Assembly (NCBI GenBank): GCA_024403455.1 | Contig: JAKSRR010000004.1 | Location: 53,298 to 117,297, forward strand | From: Lachnospiraceae bacterium | GTDB taxonomy: Bacteria > Bacillota > Clostridia > Lachnospirales > Lachnospiraceae | Direction: 5' to 3' | Length of the DNA: 64,000 nt | Part shown: positions 17,934 to 26,444 of the stretch, one piece after another | Layout: every line of letters begins with the position of its first letter | Position numbering within the stretch: position 1 is the first letter of the stretch | Translations under genes and position numbers: made by a program | The notes under the pieces: generated by a model | Database searches by the model: none | Seen by the model: only the letters and a program-made list of their open reading frames with translations | What the model was told of the DNA's origin: nothing

Positions 17934-18842
17934 CTATTTCTTTATCCCCTGCTTACGAAAGGCAAGCGGCGTCATATTCTTATATTTTCGAAAGGTTTCC
18001 GTAAAATAACTTCCTCCAGCAAAACCGCAACGTTTTCCGATTTCCTTAGCATCTAAGTCTGTGGTCAGTAGCATATCCATTGCCTTTGCCAATCGAACCT
18101 CCGTAATATATACATTTGGCGATACCTGAAAATACTCTTTAAAATATTCACAGCAGCGGCTTCTGCAGGTTTCTCCTGCTGCTGCCAGAATCTCTAAGGT
18201 AATTTTTTCTGCATAATGCGTCTGGATATACCCCACCATCGCATGAAGACTCTTTTCCTTGGGATCTTCCTCTATCTCCGTCTGGGATTCCATCATATAC
18301 TCATACAATGCCCCAAAAAGTTCATAGATGCTTCCCACAAAGCCAAGGGCATAGCCCTCCTTTTTGCGAAGAATATGCTGAAAGGCATTTTCTGCCTTTT
18401 CGGTTAGCTTCATCTGTCTGGGACTAGTAGGACTAAGCAGCAGAAAATCTCCCATAGTTCCTGCTTTCATTTTTTCCTCATACTCCGCAAGGAAAGGATT
18501 CGCAAAAAGAAGCTGGGGATGCACCCCTAAATAAACGTAGGAAGCCTCATTTTCTTCCCCATATATGAGACGATGCATTCTTCCTGCATTTACAAACAGC
18601 ACCTGGCCCTCCTTTAAGGAAAAGGACTGGCCTTCCACTTCATACATCATCTCTCCCATACGCATAATGATAATTTCGTATTCTTCATGAAAGTGTCGAA
18701 TACTTTCTGTTGCTGGCAATTTTCGATTTCCAAAAATGCCAGCACGAACCGGAAGCGTGCCGACGTTATACTGCATTGTACTGCCTTCCATACCAATCAC
18801 CATTTCCCTTTCCCCGCAGTAAAGCACATCATCTTTCTGCAT
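17934..18842 (-). CDS. AraC-family transcriptional regulator with cupin sensor domain
   Basis: A 302-aa regulator. The N-terminal half is a cupin-like ligand pocket (IRHFHEEYEIIIMRMGEMMYEVEGQSFSLKEGQVLFVNAGRMHRL). The C-terminal 100 residues form the double helix-turn-helix, ending with the AraC signature GKRCGFAGGSYFTETFRKYKNMTPLAFRKQ. It is encoded immediately upstream of putP on the same strand and is a candidate regulator of the symporter. The inducer is unknown. The start could also be the internal Met at codon 17 or 22 (MEGSTMQYNVG). Confidence 0.92.
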   Translation of the reverse strand: MQKDDVLYCGEREMVIGMEGSTMQYNVGTLPVRAGIFGNRKLPATESIRHFHEEYEIIIMRMGEMMYEVEGQSFSLKEGQVLFVNAGRMHRLIYGEENEASYVYLGVHPQLLFANPFLAEYEEKMKAGTMGDFLLLSPTSPRQMKLTEKAENAFQHILRKKEGYALGFVGSIYELFGALYEYMMESQTEIEEDPKEKSLHAMVGYIQTHYAEKITLEILAAAGETCRSRCCEYFKEYFQVSPNVYITEVRLAKAMDMLLTTDLDAKEIGKRCGFAGGSYFTETFRKYKNMTPLAFRKQGIKK

Positions 18843-18846
18843 CTAT

Positions 18847-18887
18847 AAAAAAACCAGAGAATATAACAAAAGTATATCCTCTGGTTT
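18847..18887 (-). terminator. Rho-independent terminator after the CobW-family gene
   Basis: AAACCAGAG and CTCTGGTTT form a long AT-rich-centred hairpin followed by a T run on the minus strand, 36 nt after the stop of the GTPase gene. It insulates that gene from the AraC regulator downstream. Confidence 0.88.
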
Positions 18888-18922
18888 CATTTTATAAGAT
18901 ACCACCTATGATTGCCAAGATA

Positions 18923-19861
18923 TCATTTTGAAAATAATGCTGAAATCTGCTCTTTGCAGAGGTTCTCTCCTATCACAACAAGCACTTCCTGCCCATCCCG
19001 CATAGTGTCCACTGCTTCTTCGTTTCTTGTAAAGTTGTAGCTTTGATAGAAGGAATCGTTACCTTTCACAAGCCCCTTCACGCGAAGCACATTGCCAAAG
19101 GCTGGTTCTGCAAATAGGTGCTTAGCAACTTCCTTCACCTCGCCAAGCTGCATTCCCAGCTCCAAAAACGCGAGGGATCCAAACTGTTTTTGCTGATCCA
19201 TCCACACCTTCCCATAATCTGCAGTCTTATATCCTGCCTGAAACAGGTTCTGGAAATCCTCTGCTGTAAGCGTCTTCCAGTCCTTTGCTAAATAGTCCTC
19301 CTCCCGAAGAATACGAGAACATTTATACATAGCTAGCACATCTTTTATACTATCTTTCGTGCGAAGCAAATCCTCTGCCGATGTATCCTGGCACTTGCTA
19401 AATACAATCTTTCCAGCATGAGCAATCTGGCTAGTCATCATATAGGCAGATTCCTTCGAAATCGTCTCTGGAAAATGTGCATCTACAATTGCAATCACAT
19501 TGGCAAGCTCATACCAATTGCAAACCGGCTCATCATACAGCGTATCTAAGAATGCATCCATATCAAAGATGCCGGACGGTTCTATGATGATTCTTTGAAA
19601 TCCCTGCATCGACATAGCAATGAGCTTTGCTTTCAGTCGTCTTTTATAGGTTACCGGATCCCCATCGGAAAGAATCTGCTCTGAAACGCAAAGGGGATTC
19701 TGTAAATCCTTTAATAGAAGCATATCAACATTGACACCGCCAAAGTCATTTTCAATAATGCCAACCTTTTTTCCCTGTGCATTCATAGCACGCGTATATT
19801 CTTTTATAAAAGTAGTTTTACCGGCTCCTAGGAAGCCGGTAATCAAATCAATCTGTATCAT
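18923..19861 (-). CDS. CobW/COG0523-family GTP-binding protein (metal-chaperone-like)
   Basis: A G3E-family GTPase of about 312 aa. Walker A is GFLGAGKTTFIKEY at the very N-terminus. Then come ENDFGGVNVD and the Walker-B-like IIIEPSGIFD. The start is placed at MIQIDLITGF, since the 24 preceding codons add a poor leader that overlaps the upstream gene. Two departures from the classical metallochaperone are visible: no CxCC metal-binding motif (the region reads NPLCVSEQILSDG), and the guanine-specificity motif reads SKCQ instead of NKxD. The target metalloenzyme is unknown. Confidence 0.88.
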   Translation of the reverse strand: MIQIDLITGFLGAGKTTFIKEYTRAMNAQGKKVGIIENDFGGVNVDMLLLKDLQNPLCVSEQILSDGDPVTYKRRLKAKLIAMSMQGFQRIIIEPSGIFDMDAFLDTLYDEPVCNWYELANVIAIVDAHFPETISKESAYMMTSQIAHAGKIVFSKCQDTSAEDLLRTKDSIKDVLAMYKCSRILREEDYLAKDWKTLTAEDFQNLFQAGYKTADYGKVWMDQQKQFGSLAFLELGMQLGEVKEVAKHLFAEPAFGNVLRVKGLVKGNDSFYQSYNFTRNEEAVDTMRDGQEVLVVIGENLCKEQISALFSK

Positions 19862-19886
19862 AAGCCTTTCATTTCTGACACATTTG

Positions 19887-20672
19887 TCAATAACAATCCG
19901 TCCTACTAACGAGGTTCCACAAGACGCCATCATAGAGTAATGTCACTGCAACCTCATCCCCAATGCCCATACTATCCACATAATCTGGCGGACATACTAC
20001 GCCTTCTAAAATGGCACCAGGATAAACCAATTCATCCTCTTCTCCATCAAGCTCACTAATCTGTAGCGTTAATTCGTCTCCATCCACCGCTAAAACCTGG
20101 GCCTGGACATCATACCAAAACATCTCGGAAGGCGCGCAGTCTGATTCCTCACAGTCTTCTTTCTCACTCTCCATAACTGCCCCTTCTGTTATAGACGCTT
20201 CCTCAGAAACAGCATTCGTTTCTGTGCACACAGCATCCCCTGCATCATAGTCTGCTTCCATCATATCATCCATAGCAGACTCTGCTACATCCTTCGAATC
20301 CCAGTAAGCGCCTCCTGCAATCGACTCATAAGTAGAAGTCGTGGATTCAGCCATCATATCAGTCGTAGCCGTTTCCATACTCTTTCTTCCACCATTACGG
20401 GATACCAGCAAAATGGTTGGAACAGCAATAACTAAAGCTGCTGCCGCTACCACTACGCCACCATAACGCTTCATAAAAGTCTTCGTCTGTGGCTTTTTCT
20501 TTCCAGCAGTCATCGGAATGACATTCTCTGGCATCTTTGTCACAGCTTCTTCCTGTACATGCATCGCCTGCTCCGCCTCATAAGCATCAATGCGTGCAGA
20601 AATCCTTCCCCACAGATCTGGAGCAGAAGATTCTATGCTATTAATATATGCTTCTTCTAAATTTTTACTCAT
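19887..20672 (-). CDS. Membrane-anchored protein following an ECF sigma factor (anti-sigma-like)
   Basis: A protein of about 261 aa with a cytoplasmic N-terminus, one membrane helix (VVVAAAALVIAVPTILLVS, near residue 85) and an extracytoplasmic domain rich in acidic and Thr/Ser residues, ending in a beta-rich region (VQAQVLAVDGDELTLQISELDGEEDELVYPG). The ATG overlaps the sigma-factor stop (ATGAGTAA), so the genes are translationally coupled, the usual arrangement for a sigma/anti-sigma pair. No zinc anti-sigma motif (HxxxCxxC) is present. The anti-sigma role is therefore inferred from context and topology only. Confidence 0.8.
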   Translation of the reverse strand: MSKNLEEAYINSIESSAPDLWGRISARIDAYEAEQAMHVQEEAVTKMPENVIPMTAGKKKPQTKTFMKRYGGVVVAAAALVIAVPTILLVSRNGGRKSMETATTDMMAESTTSTYESIAGGAYWDSKDVAESAMDDMMEADYDAGDAVCTETNAVSEEASITEGAVMESEKEDCEESDCAPSEMFWYDVQAQVLAVDGDELTLQISELDGEEDELVYPGAILEGVVCPPDYVDSMGIGDEVAVTLLYDGVLWNLVSRTDCY

Positions 20673-21204
20673 AGCCACACCTTTTCAGTCTGTTAATTCC
20701 TTCTCGATACCACCAAGTGACCGTACCTAGTGGTTTCCCCAGTTCATCTGCGATTTCCTGGAATGTCATTTCAGACAGCACCTTCATACTGACAACCTGC
20801 CGCTCCGCCGGTTTTAGCTTGGATAGCATATCCTCCAATCGGATATCCGCGGCTTCCTCTTCGGCCCTTGTCGGTGGCCGCTGTTCTTCCTCTGCCAGTT
20901 CCGCATCCGTGAATTCATCCCGAAGCACTTCCCTTTTGTGCTTTCGTAGGAAGTCTAGAGCCATATTTCTTGCAATGGTTGCCAGATACCCCTTATGTCC
21001 TTTTCCTTCCTTATACTGCTCAGCAACTTGCCAAAGTTTCATGAAAAAGTCCACCGATACATCTTCCGCATTCTCTCGCTGGTTCAGTACACCGTAGATT
21101 GTTCGAAAGATATAGGCGTTATATTCCACGTAAATTTCATTCAGGGCATTCTTGTCTTTTTCCCTGATTCTCTGCATGCAGGCATTAAACTGCTCGTCTG
21201 TCAT
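20665..21204 (-). CDS. ECF-type RNA polymerase sigma factor
   Basis: A 179-aa sigma-70 family protein. Region 2 covers about residues 15-85 (NEIYVEYNAYIFRTIYGVLNQRENAEDVSVDFFMKLW, then ARNMALDFLRKHKRE). Region 4 covers about 125-175 (LKPAERQVVSMKVLSEMTFQEIADELGKPLGTVTWWYREGINRLKR). It lacks regions 1 and 3, as ECF factors do. The following overlapping gene encodes a single-pass membrane protein that probably controls it. The regulon cannot be read here. Confidence 0.93.
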   Translation of the reverse strand: MTDEQFNACMQRIREKDKNALNEIYVEYNAYIFRTIYGVLNQRENAEDVSVDFFMKLWQVAEQYKEGKGHKGYLATIARNMALDFLRKHKREVLRDEFTDAELAEEEQRPPTRAEEEAADIRLEDMLSKLKPAERQVVSMKVLSEMTFQEIADELGKPLGTVTWWYREGINRLKRCGYE

Positions 21205-21239
21205 TTGGCACCTCTATTATTGATACGTTTTTTATTTTG

Positions 21240-22241
21240 CTATTTATGGATTTTTTTCGTAAAAAAAGTCATGAGCACAGCAAGAACATCCATCCCCAGG
21301 CAGGCAATGCCCATCCCAAGGTAACAGGACCTATACCAGTCTCCATGTCGTTGAATCAAATATTCTGTAATTCCTACGCCCGCAATACAGGCAAGAAAGA
21401 ACACGGAACAGAGAATTGCTGGGACACTCCATCCATTTTTGCGGACGCAGCGAATCACAATCAGAACAAATGCGGCTAACGCACTGACTGCTGATAAAAT
21501 CTGTACCAGACTCACAAATCCATTAAAAGGCATGAAACAAGAATCATATCTGGTGGAATCCAAAATCATTTCCACCGATCCAATCATCACTACCGCCAGG
21601 TAATAAACAGCACCCGTCCTAGGAAATTTCTTCTTACTATACTTCTTACTATAATGCAATCGGATAAATAAAAACAACAAAACCACAAACAGTAGGAAAA
21701 ATAAGATTGCCTCCAGCATAAAGGTTGCCAGGCGATATTCTGTCTCTCCCAAGGCATTGGTTATAGTTGCGGCTAGCGGCAAGTGTCTATTATTTTCCGT
21801 TAACACTTCTATCTTACCACGACAAGTCTCATTAAAAAGTGCGGAGAGGCGGAGCACACCAAAGGTAAATGCTAAAGACGGCCCCACAGCGTCTAAAATT
21901 CTTAAGGTCTTTTTTTCCAACGTCGTAAGTCTGGTAAGCAGTGCAGCCAAAAGCGTTCCCACAAGCACCCCCGTCATGCAATAGCCCGGGGTCAATGCCT
22001 GCGCAAAAGCACCAGCAATACCCGCAAACTGCTCCTGATGACAAAACCAATACAAAAGACGGCTACAGAGGAAAGAAAGCCCTACAGCAAGGGGAATATA
22101 CAATAGTAGCACCCGTCTCTTCCCACCGCCACTTACATAAAGCGTATAGAAAAGGAATGCAAATAAAACCATGGCCAGAACCATAACTACGTTATCCCAA
22201 TACAATATGGTGTTGTTTTTTAGAAAAAATATGGTTCGCAC
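21240..22241 (-). CDS. Lgt-like polytopic membrane protein
   Basis: A 333-aa protein with about 8-9 hydrophobic helices. The segment LTPGYCMTGVLVGTLLAALL followed by LDAVGPSLAFTFGVLRLSALFNETCRGK matches the layout of prolipoprotein diacylglyceryl transferase (Lgt), where the equivalent region ends in an essential GRxGxFxNxExxG-type motif. Here the motif is degenerate (only Arg and FNE/CRG remain), so ordinary Lgt activity is doubtful. The start is GTG, coupled to the preceding gene whose stop overlaps the ribosome site (GAGGAATAG). It lies between an ECF sigma operon and a phosphodiester-glycosidase-like gene. Confidence 0.75.
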   Translation of the reverse strand: MRTIFFLKNNTILYWDNVVMVLAMVLFAFLFYTLYVSGGGKRRVLLLYIPLAVGLSFLCSRLLYWFCHQEQFAGIAGAFAQALTPGYCMTGVLVGTLLAALLTRLTTLEKKTLRILDAVGPSLAFTFGVLRLSALFNETCRGKIEVLTENNRHLPLAATITNALGETEYRLATFMLEAILFFLLFVVLLFLFIRLHYSKKYSKKKFPRTGAVYYLAVVMIGSVEMILDSTRYDSCFMPFNGFVSLVQILSAVSALAAFVLIVIRCVRKNGWSVPAILCSVFFLACIAGVGITEYLIQRHGDWYRSCYLGMGIACLGMDVLAVLMTFFTKKIHK

Positions 22242-22244
22242 GTT

Positions 22245-23912
22245 CTATTCCTCTTCACTTGGCAGCGCCGTCGAAAAGTAAATGATATCACTCATCAGTC
22301 GTTCCGCATTAAAATCAACGCAGTTATACAAAGTGTCATTGATAATCATGGTAGAAGTCTGTCCGCCATCTAAGGCATAGGCCATCTGTACACCCTTCTC
22401 ATAGATAAACCTGGCGGATTGCTGAATGGTAGCCGCACGGGTTACGCCTTCATAGTTGATGCACATCAGCAAATAATGCAGATGATCCTTTTGTGCAAAT
22501 GTAGTACGGGAATAGGTTTCGTTCACTTCCCCAATAGGATAGCTTTTAATCTCTCTCAGCTGTCCGTGGTCTACCAAAATCGGCCCAAAGGCAACCGCAA
22601 AGGTAATATCATTATCATCGACAAACTGCTGGGCCTCTTCTATAGTGGCCGGCTCTCCCGCGTAGGTAAACATCATATCTCCCCCTGCCGTAAAGTAGCA
22701 GGTATCAATGGTCTGGGGTGCAAAACGGTAAACCTTTCTATCATATACAGTGATGCCTAATGGTCGAAATGCATAAAAATCTCCAGATAACGCCAAAACA
22801 GCATTGGACTCTCTTGCCATGGTCGTGGGTAGCAGCTGGATGGAGGAACCGTACTCTCCACCAGCAATGGTTCTTCTTAGCTGGCTGCCATCGGCAATCT
22901 TAATCTCAGCCATGGCACAGCATTTGCCTTCTATAATCTCTTTCCAGCAAATGACTAAAAGCGTTTCATCTAGATAATACTTAATCACAGACCGTGGGGC
23001 GAAATCCGCATTTGGATTCCATGCAAGTTCCTGCCCTTCTAACAGTTCCTCAGCAGCTGCTATGACGGCATCAATATCTTCTGGATTCGTCGTTTGCCCA
23101 TAGGCTGCCTGGTTCTCTGCTGGTGCCATAGCATGCTCTGGAATGGTGTAGATTTTCCGAACATAGGTAAGATTCTGCAAACTGTCTGCCCGAAGCGCCG
23201 TCATTACAGAGGCAAAATCATTTTCCGGTTCCTGCAGCGCTATTCCTAAAATAGCCTTTTCTAATCCCTTCGCTTCTGTGATAATCCACTTTCCGCCCGT
23301 ATAGGAGAGGTGCACATCTATATCCATGGAGGACAAATACGCAGAGATATCCTCGTTGCACCGGTCTTCTATTGCCAGTGTATAGGCTTCTTCAATCACA
23401 GAAGGCAGATAGTTTCTGTCTGCATCGTAAACATCCTGCACATCCCGCTCGTCCACAAATCTCGCAAGGATTGCCTGCACATCTTCTGACAGATCTGCTG
23501 CCATCTTGGAAACCTGATAAAAATTAACGCGAATCGTCTGCGTTGCCTCTAAATCCTCTACCTGGCATTCACTAATGGTCTCATAGGTAAACCCGTCTTC
23601 CAGATGATCTGCTATGATAGCCCCTACTACACCATCTTCCTCCCGAAGCGCCTGGGAATTAGCAGAGGTATAACGAATCTTTCCATTGGTACATGCTGCC
23701 GCTTCTTCATACTCTGCCAAAACAACATGCTCCATAAAAGTACGCACCGTTTCCCCTGGATCTCCTGCCGGCAACAGCTTTACCGGTCCATGCTTTACGC
23801 CCCAACCAATGCACGCAAAAACAGTCCCTGCCAGCAGCAGGGTAAGGATGGTTGATGGAATCTTCCACTTCTTTTTCCGCTTTTTGCTTGTTTTATTGAC
23901 TGCTTCGGTCAT
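22245..23912 (-). CDS. Membrane-anchored phosphodiester glycosidase family protein (NAGPA/DUF2233-like)
   Basis: A 555-aa protein with a lysine-rich N-terminus and a membrane anchor (ILTLLLAGTVFACIGWGV, about 22-40). The middle region (60-250) resembles a small extracytoplasmic domain of unknown role. The C-terminal 220 residues match the phosphodiester glycosidase domain: SNAVLALSGDFYAFRPLGITVYDRKVYR, AFGPILVDHG, and AYALDGGQTSTMIINDTLYN. In the known family this domain removes GlcNAc from phosphodiester-linked sugars. In Firmicutes it is thought to act on wall or capsule polymers. It is coupled to the Lgt-like gene. Confidence 0.88.
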   Translation of the reverse strand: MTEAVNKTSKKRKKKWKIPSTILTLLLAGTVFACIGWGVKHGPVKLLPAGDPGETVRTFMEHVVLAEYEEAAACTNGKIRYTSANSQALREEDGVVGAIIADHLEDGFTYETISECQVEDLEATQTIRVNFYQVSKMAADLSEDVQAILARFVDERDVQDVYDADRNYLPSVIEEAYTLAIEDRCNEDISAYLSSMDIDVHLSYTGGKWIITEAKGLEKAILGIALQEPENDFASVMTALRADSLQNLTYVRKIYTIPEHAMAPAENQAAYGQTTNPEDIDAVIAAAEELLEGQELAWNPNADFAPRSVIKYYLDETLLVICWKEIIEGKCCAMAEIKIADGSQLRRTIAGGEYGSSIQLLPTTMARESNAVLALSGDFYAFRPLGITVYDRKVYRFAPQTIDTCYFTAGGDMMFTYAGEPATIEEAQQFVDDNDITFAVAFGPILVDHGQLREIKSYPIGEVNETYSRTTFAQKDHLHYLLMCINYEGVTRAATIQQSARFIYEKGVQMAYALDGGQTSTMIINDTLYNCVDFNAERLMSDIIYFSTALPSEEE

Positions 23913-23928
23913 TTTCTATTATGTCACC

Positions 23929-25215
23929 TTACTTGTTTCCCCGCTTTGCCAGAAAGCACTTTCTTATATCACCCAGATAGGACAACGACCCAAAAGCAAT
24001 AATAGGACAAATCCTTCCTGATAACAACTCGGCAATTTCCACCGCTTCTTCGATGCTTCCCGCTTCTGTCACATTTAGATTATATTTTCTAACCAGTTCT
24101 GCCAAATCGTGGGATGCCATGGCTCTCGACGGATTATTCGTAGTGATGGTAATGATCTGCGCTGCCAGTGGAGCCATAATCTCTGCCACCCGTTCACAAT
24201 CCTTATCTTTAAACATTCCCATGATAAAAACTAATGGCTTCTCACCCGTAAGTTCGATTAACGCATCCTTCAGCCGAAGGGCTGCATCCTCATTGTGGGC
24301 ACCATCCAAAATAATGAGAGGCTTTTCACTGATGATTTCCATTCGTCCCGGCCAGAAAACCTCTGACAGTCCTTGCCTAATTGCCTTTTCCGTAATGCTA
24401 ATTCCCTGGTCCTGTAGCGCACGAACTGTTTCCAAAACGGTAACCGCATTTCCTGCCTGATGTCTTCCTAGCAGGGCTACCTCCAAATTCCGGTACTGCT
24501 CGTAGGAAAACTGTGTCTTTGTTTTATAGCATTTTGCAGAATAAGGCTTGTTTTCATAGAGAGGGCATTCCATCTGCGCTGCCTTGCTGCGCAGCACCGC
24601 CTCTCCTTCTGCTGACTGCATCCCCAGAATGACAGGACAGCCCTTTCGCATGATTCCTGCTTTTACAGATGCTATCTCCGAGATAGTCCGTCCCAAGATC
24701 GCCATGTGATCCAAGGATATGGTTGCAAAAACGGCTGCTAGGTTCTTTTCACAAATATTGGTCGCATCATCCCTCCCGCCCATGCCGGTTTCCAGAATGA
24801 CGTAATCTACCTTCTTTTCCTGAAAGTACCAGAAAGCCATCGCCGTCTGTACCTCAAACAGAGTGGGAACCACCTCCCCTGCTGCCTCCATGGCATCGGT
24901 CACTTCCTGCATCCTCTCATGGTATAAGAGATAGTCTTTGGAAGATATATTTTTTCCATTAATCCTAATGATTTCTCTTTCCTCAAAAACTGCTGGCGAG
25001 GAATAGGTTCCTACTTTATATCCAGCTGCTTTTAGGATGGCTGAAAGCATAGCAAGAATACTGCCTTTTCCATTGGTTCCAGCAATCTGGATAACTGAAA
25101 GATTCCTCTCTGGATTGCCCAGACGCTGCATAAGCTTTCTCATAGAGTCTAGTCCCAGGACACTTCCTCGGATTGCCAATTTTTGGGTATATTCTATCCT
25201 TTGCTTTTCAGTCAT
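23929..25215 (-). CDS. folC: Folylpolyglutamate synthase / dihydrofolate synthase
   Basis: A 428-aa Mur-ligase-fold enzyme that adds glutamate to folates. The P-loop is VIQIAGTNGKGSILAMLSAIL (near residue 46). Further family blocks are ETGMGGRDDATN, ATISLDHMAILGRTISEIASVKAGIMR, FWPGRMEI and ILDGAHNEDA. Length is normal. The ATG follows AAGGAAAG. It is in the same direction as the glycosidase-like gene 16 nt downstream. It supplies the folate cofactor used by the formyltransferase encoded elsewhere in the window. Confidence 0.95.
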   Translation of the reverse strand: MTEKQRIEYTQKLAIRGSVLGLDSMRKLMQRLGNPERNLSVIQIAGTNGKGSILAMLSAILKAAGYKVGTYSSPAVFEEREIIRINGKNISSKDYLLYHERMQEVTDAMEAAGEVVPTLFEVQTAMAFWYFQEKKVDYVILETGMGGRDDATNICEKNLAAVFATISLDHMAILGRTISEIASVKAGIMRKGCPVILGMQSAEGEAVLRSKAAQMECPLYENKPYSAKCYKTKTQFSYEQYRNLEVALLGRHQAGNAVTVLETVRALQDQGISITEKAIRQGLSEVFWPGRMEIISEKPLIILDGAHNEDAALRLKDALIELTGEKPLVFIMGMFKDKDCERVAEIMAPLAAQIITITTNNPSRAMASHDLAELVRKYNLNVTEAGSIEEAVEIAELLSGRICPIIAFGSLSYLGDIRKCFLAKRGNK

Positions 25216-25303
25216 AATCTTTCCTTGATGTTTTCTGTTTCTACACGTTTATTGCAACCCTGTTCCCTTCGGGCCACGCTGTCACCCGCTGTTATTTTCC
25301 ATG

Positions 25304-25335
25304 AAAATATGCCATCCGCAACCGAATGGCATATT
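25304..25335 (-). terminator. Terminator after the PH-domain gene
   Basis: AATATGCCAT and ATGGCATATT form a 10-bp stem with a short loop, followed by a modest T stretch on the minus strand, 19 nt after the stop at 25354. Confidence 0.7.
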
Positions 25336-25353
25336 GTTTACAGTCTCATTCCT

Positions 25354-25746
25354 TTAGTTATCGAGTTCAACGTCCATCTGAATGCCACCATCACCAATAT
25401 CCATGGTGTTAATGGTTCTATGCTTGAGTCTCTCTGATTCGGACTGCGTTAGGATATAATCCTTCACCTGCTTTGCATGCTTAATATGGGAAAGACGCAG
25501 TTCAGGATGGGTTGTATCACCGGTATAGCAGATAACTGTTCCTAATTTAAACATTCTTTCCCCTAAGGTAGACTCTAACTTAACATCCTTGATTTTGTAC
25601 ATGTAACAATCATCTTCCGTCTTGGTGAAGAAGCCTTTATCAATCGTTACAAACTCATCGCTGATATGATACACCGTAAAAGTCCAGGGAATTCCAAAGA
25701 ATACCCATCTTTTTCTTTCCTTAAACATCTCTGTTCCTTTTGCCAC
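25354..25746 (-). CDS. Bacterial PH-domain (bPH2-like) protein
   Basis: A 130-aa protein whose body matches the short bacterial pleckstrin-homology fold: WVFFGIPWTFTVYHISDEFVTIDKGFFTKTEDDCYMYKIKDVKLESTLGERMFKLGTVICYTGD, with alternating beta strands and the KxDV element. Such domains occur in small membrane-associated or cytoplasmic proteins of unknown ligand. The start is GTG at 25744-25746 with GAGG upstream; an ATG six codons later is an alternative. It may be cotranscribed with the PilZ gene that ends 26 nt upstream. Confidence 0.8.
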   Translation of the reverse strand: MAKGTEMFKERKRWVFFGIPWTFTVYHISDEFVTIDKGFFTKTEDDCYMYKIKDVKLESTLGERMFKLGTVICYTGDTTHPELRLSHIKHAKQVKDYILTQSESERLKHRTINTMDIGDGGIQMDVELDN

Positions 25747-25772
25747 TTTCTGCCTCTCTTTCTGGGATTCCC

Positions 25773-26435
25773 CTACTCTTCTACAATATCATCAAACTGC
25801 ACATCGGTTAGTGTATTTTTAGCTTCCAAATACTTCACGTATTTATCTAATTCCTCATCCTTATCTTCCAGTCTGCACCCATAAATCATGTACTGTTCCA
25901 GCCATTCCTTTCGTACAATAACACCTCGGACTCTGACCTCTGTACCCTCATGATTTCTAAAGGATAAGGTAAACTTTTTACCTTCTCTGATGCCCTTTGT
26001 CTTATCGTGCCGAAGCACAAAGGCAACACCATCAAAGCCCAGATCCCTAAGTTTCGTAAAGAATGGATTATCAATACCATCAATGGAGACTGTACAACTC
26101 TCCCCAATAAAGAATCGTCTTCCACCACGACGGTTTTCAATACTGTTTTTCATAGAGGACTCTATCTTGTGATAAACGAGTCCGTCCTTTTTTACGCGGG
26201 TAATGCGGCAGCCTTTGAAATTATGCAGAACGCCTTCACTATTTCGCAGTTCCAACACAATCCTGGTTTTATCACCATCAAAAAGAATCTGTTTATTCTT
26301 ATGTCGAAACGGAATACAAAGAAGAGCATCCCCGGTATTACGAACCACCTGGCTCATAAATCGGGCCTGCATATCGGAACCGTTGGTCACCGCTATAATC
26401 ACTTTTGTTCTTGGTAAAATCTCACTAATGTTCAT
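25773..26435 (-). CDS. PilZ-domain protein (YcgR-like c-di-GMP receptor)
   Basis: A 220-aa protein with a YcgR-like N-terminal domain (residues about 10-95) and a C-terminal PilZ domain. The c-di-GMP-binding motif RxxxR is at ENRRGGRRFFIG. The second motif, usually D/NxSxxG, reads DLGFDGVAF, with Gly at the Ser position. Binding is therefore plausible but may be altered. A diguanylate cyclase with an intact GGEEF is encoded about 5 kb away (31416-33071). The context is compatible with c-di-GMP control of surface functions. Confidence 0.82.
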   Translation of the reverse strand: MNISEILPRTKVIIAVTNGSDMQARFMSQVVRNTGDALLCIPFRHKNKQILFDGDKTRIVLELRNSEGVLHNFKGCRITRVKKDGLVYHKIESSMKNSIENRRGGRRFFIGESCTVSIDGIDNPFFTKLRDLGFDGVAFVLRHDKTKGIREGKKFTLSFRNHEGTEVRVRGVIVRKEWLEQYMIYGCRLEDKDEELDKYVKYLEAKNTLTDVQFDDIVEE

Positions 26436-26444
26436 AACCTGTAG

